Source: Qingshengfaniella alkalisoli (GTDB lineage Bacteria > Pseudomonadota > Alphaproteobacteria > Rhodobacterales > Rhodobacteraceae). Taken from it: 64,000 nt of DNA. Below, in pieces: positions 62,843 to 64,000 of the stretch (positions within the stretch are counted from its first letter, which is position 1; each line of letters opens with the position of its first letter). The notes under the pieces were generated by a model, which saw only the letters and a program-made list of their open reading frames with translations, searched no databases and was not told the origin of the DNA. The position numbers and the translations under genes are program-made. The stretch is from contig NZ_CP042261.1 in NCBI RefSeq assembly GCF_007855645.1, positions 848,501 through 912,500 of the forward strand, in the 5' to 3' direction.

Positions 62843-63103
62843 ATGACGGTCCGCGACAAGGTTATCGAAATCATTGCCGAACAGGCCGTGCTAGATGTTA
62901 GCGATATTTCTCTCGACCAGTCGCTTGCGGATCTGGGGATAGACAGCCTCGGTCTGGTGGAAAGCATCTTCGCAATAGAGGAAGCTTTCGACATCCAGGT
63001 GCCGTTCAATGCCAATGAGCCTGAGAAAAGCGATTTCGATATTTCCTCCGTTCAGGCGATTGTGTCGGCAGTTGAGGGGCTGGTGGCCGATCAGCAATCA
63101 TGA
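62843..63103 (+). CDS. acyl carrier protein
   Basis: The product is 86 aa. The phosphopantetheine site is Ser35 in LADLGIDSLGLVESIFAIEEAFDI. It is somewhat longer and more divergent than housekeeping AcpP, which is usually next to fabG and fabF. This one overlaps a ketosynthase by 4 bp and follows lpxD, so it is probably specialised, for example for a lipid A or another dedicated acyl chain. It differs from rhizobial AcpXL as I recall that sequence. Confidence 0.92.
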   Translation: MTVRDKVIEIIAEQAVLDVSDISLDQSLADLGIDSLGLVESIFAIEEAFDIQVPFNANEPEKSDFDISSVQAIVSAVEGLVADQQS

Positions 63104-64000
63104 AACGCGTGGTCATAACCGGGCAGGGTACGATCAATGCGCTCGGAAAATCCGTTAATGAAACGCTCGACGCGATGCGTGAGGGGCGCTGTGGGATCGG
63201 TCAACTGAGCATCCGCGATGTCGAACGCCTGTCCATTCAAATTGGTGGGCAGGTCCGGGACTACGACGCCGAGACCCATTTCAACCGCCAGCAAATCGCG
63301 CTCTACGACCGCTTCACGCAGTTCACGCTGATTGCCGCTGAAGAGGCGATCAAACAGTCCGGGCTGTCCTTCGAGGGCGAGTTGGCCGCGCAGTCGGGCG
63401 TAATCCTTGGAACAGCCGGTGGCGGGATGCAGACCTCGGACGAAAACTACCGGTCCGTCTACGAGGATGGTAAGAACCGGGTCCATCCGTTTGTTGTGCC
63501 GAAGCTGATGAACAACGCTGCCTGTAGTCACCTGTCAATGAACTACAACCTGATGGGGCCGAGCTTCACAGTGGCGACGGCTTGTGCGTCATCGAACCAT
63601 GCGATGGGCCAGGCGTTCCACCTGATCCGTGGCGGTGGGGCCAAGGTCGTCATGGCTGGCGGTTCCGAATCCATGCTGTGCTTCGGTGGTGTGAAAGCGT
63701 GGGAAGGGCTGCGGGTCATGTCCCGAGATGCATGTCGCCCGTTTTCCGCCAACCGTAACGGAATGGTGCAGGGGGAAGGTGCGGCGGTGTTCGTGTTCGA
63801 GGAATTTGAACACGCGAAGGCCCGCGGCGCGGATATTCTGGCCGAGGTGATCGGCTTTGCCATGACGTCGGATGCGTCGGATATCGTGATGCCGTCGAAG
63901 CAAGGCGCTGCGCGTGCGATCAGGGGCGCCATTGCGGATGCGCAGGTGCCATTGGAAAGCGTGGGTTACATTAACGCGCATGGGACCGGCACCGCCGCCA
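63100..64000 (+). CDS. beta-ketoacyl-ACP synthase (FabF-like), partial
   Basis: The reading frame is open from ATG 63100 to the window end (300 codons, no stop). It begins KRVVITGQGTINALGKSVNETL. The nucleophile Cys162 lies in TVATACASSNHAMG and the first catalytic His in INAHGTGTAA at the very end. It is a KAS II-type condensing enzyme. Its start overlaps the ACP stop, so the two form a pair. The C-terminal quarter lies outside the window. Confidence 0.93.
   Translation, partial: MKRVVITGQGTINALGKSVNETLDAMREGRCGIGQLSIRDVERLSIQIGGQVRDYDAETHFNRQQIALYDRFTQFTLIAAEEAIKQSGLSFEGELAAQSGVILGTAGGGMQTSDENYRSVYEDGKNRVHPFVVPKLMNNAACSHLSMNYNLMGPSFTVATACASSNHAMGQAFHLIRGGGAKVVMAGGSESMLCFGGVKAWEGLRVMSRDACRPFSANRNGMVQGEGAAVFVFEEFEHAKARGADILAEVIGFAMTSDASDIVMPSKQGAARAIRGAIADAQVPLESVGYINAHGTGTAA

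Noticed and set aside
1-64000. CRISPR arrays, toxin-antitoxin pairs, prophage genes, restriction-modification or gene-transfer-agent genes
   Set aside because: No regularly spaced repeats and no genes of these classes were recognised; the P-loop protein at 24536-25066 is not paired with an antitoxin-like gene.

Overview
The window is chromosomal DNA of a GC-rich alphaproteobacterium, almost certainly of the order Rhodobacterales (Roseobacter/Rhodobacteraceae group). The lineage call rests on several features seen together: a bL21 protein fused to a helix-hairpin-helix domain; the chpT phosphotransferase gene; small lineage genes of the DUF3553, DUF2849, DUF934 and DUF1127 families; a cysG-DUF2849-cysI-cysH-DUF934-fpr sulfate assimilation operon; a ureDAB-orf-C urease cluster; and olsB-olsA for ornithine lipids. 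Nearly everything is core-genome housekeeping. There is no prophage, transposase, CRISPR array or rRNA operon; the only RNA gene seen is a tRNA-Ser.

Layout. 1-3.5 kb: intergenic DNA with a perfect 23-bp palindrome, tRNA-Ser(CGA), an exported DUF2059 protein, rplU-rpmA and a GNAT acetyltransferase. 3.6-7.6 kb: obgE-proB-proA (overlapping genes), then chpT on the other strand. 7.6-12.7 kb: a DUF3553 gene, a CtrA-type box upstream of olsB-olsA, a divergent ThiE-like gene, trmJ, ctaA (heme A synthase) and an exported protein of unknown function. 12.7-13.6 kb: about 960 bp with no recognisable gene. 13.6-21.9 kb: a seven-gene operon made of a family-5 solute-binding protein, two permeases, two amidohydrolases and two ATPases. 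It looks like an uptake-and-hydrolysis module for an unknown nitrogen compound; its second amidohydrolase is frameshifted. 22.1-26.1 kb: dnaB, then pyrC-kinase-pyrE, all on the minus strand. 26.3-32.0 kb: the urease cluster ureD-A-B-orf-C, a DUF1127 gene, then ureE-F-G. 32.0-38.3 kb, minus strand: infC (probable AUA start), fpr and the sulfate/siroheme operon, in which cysI is frameshifted. 38.4-46.7 kb: an Lrp/AsnC regulator facing cysG, rarD, a LOG-family gene, a LysM protein and an RND efflux pump. 46.7-51.5 kb: a YfgM-like protein, bamB, der and a DUF2235 hydrolase. 51.5-59.2 kb: serS (minus), yajC-secD-secF, a Mth938-like gene and ccmABCDG. 59.2-64.0 kb: a DUF882 (MepK-like) peptidase facing an L,D-transpeptidase, then lpxD, an acyl carrier protein and a ketosynthase that runs off the end.

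How the genes work together. Envelope construction is the main theme: SecDF-YajC export, BamB, LpxD, L,D-transpeptidase with a putative 3-3 crosslink endopeptidase, ornithine lipids and the Ccm/CtaA haem-protein maturation genes. Nitrogen and sulfur acquisition is the second theme: urease, the ABC/amidohydrolase module, and sulfate reduction with siroheme synthesis. Two genes (an amidohydrolase near 19.35 kb and cysI near 35.88 kb) each carry one single-base frameshift in an otherwise intact sequence. Both lie in short G/C runs, so sequencing error is at least as likely as true gene decay.

The most notable items are the ABC/double-amidohydrolase operon with one enzyme lacking the usual HxH metal motif, the unknown kinase inside the pyrimidine operon, the small gene between ureB and ureC, the AUA start of infC, the bL21 fusion, and several clean palindromes that look like operators.
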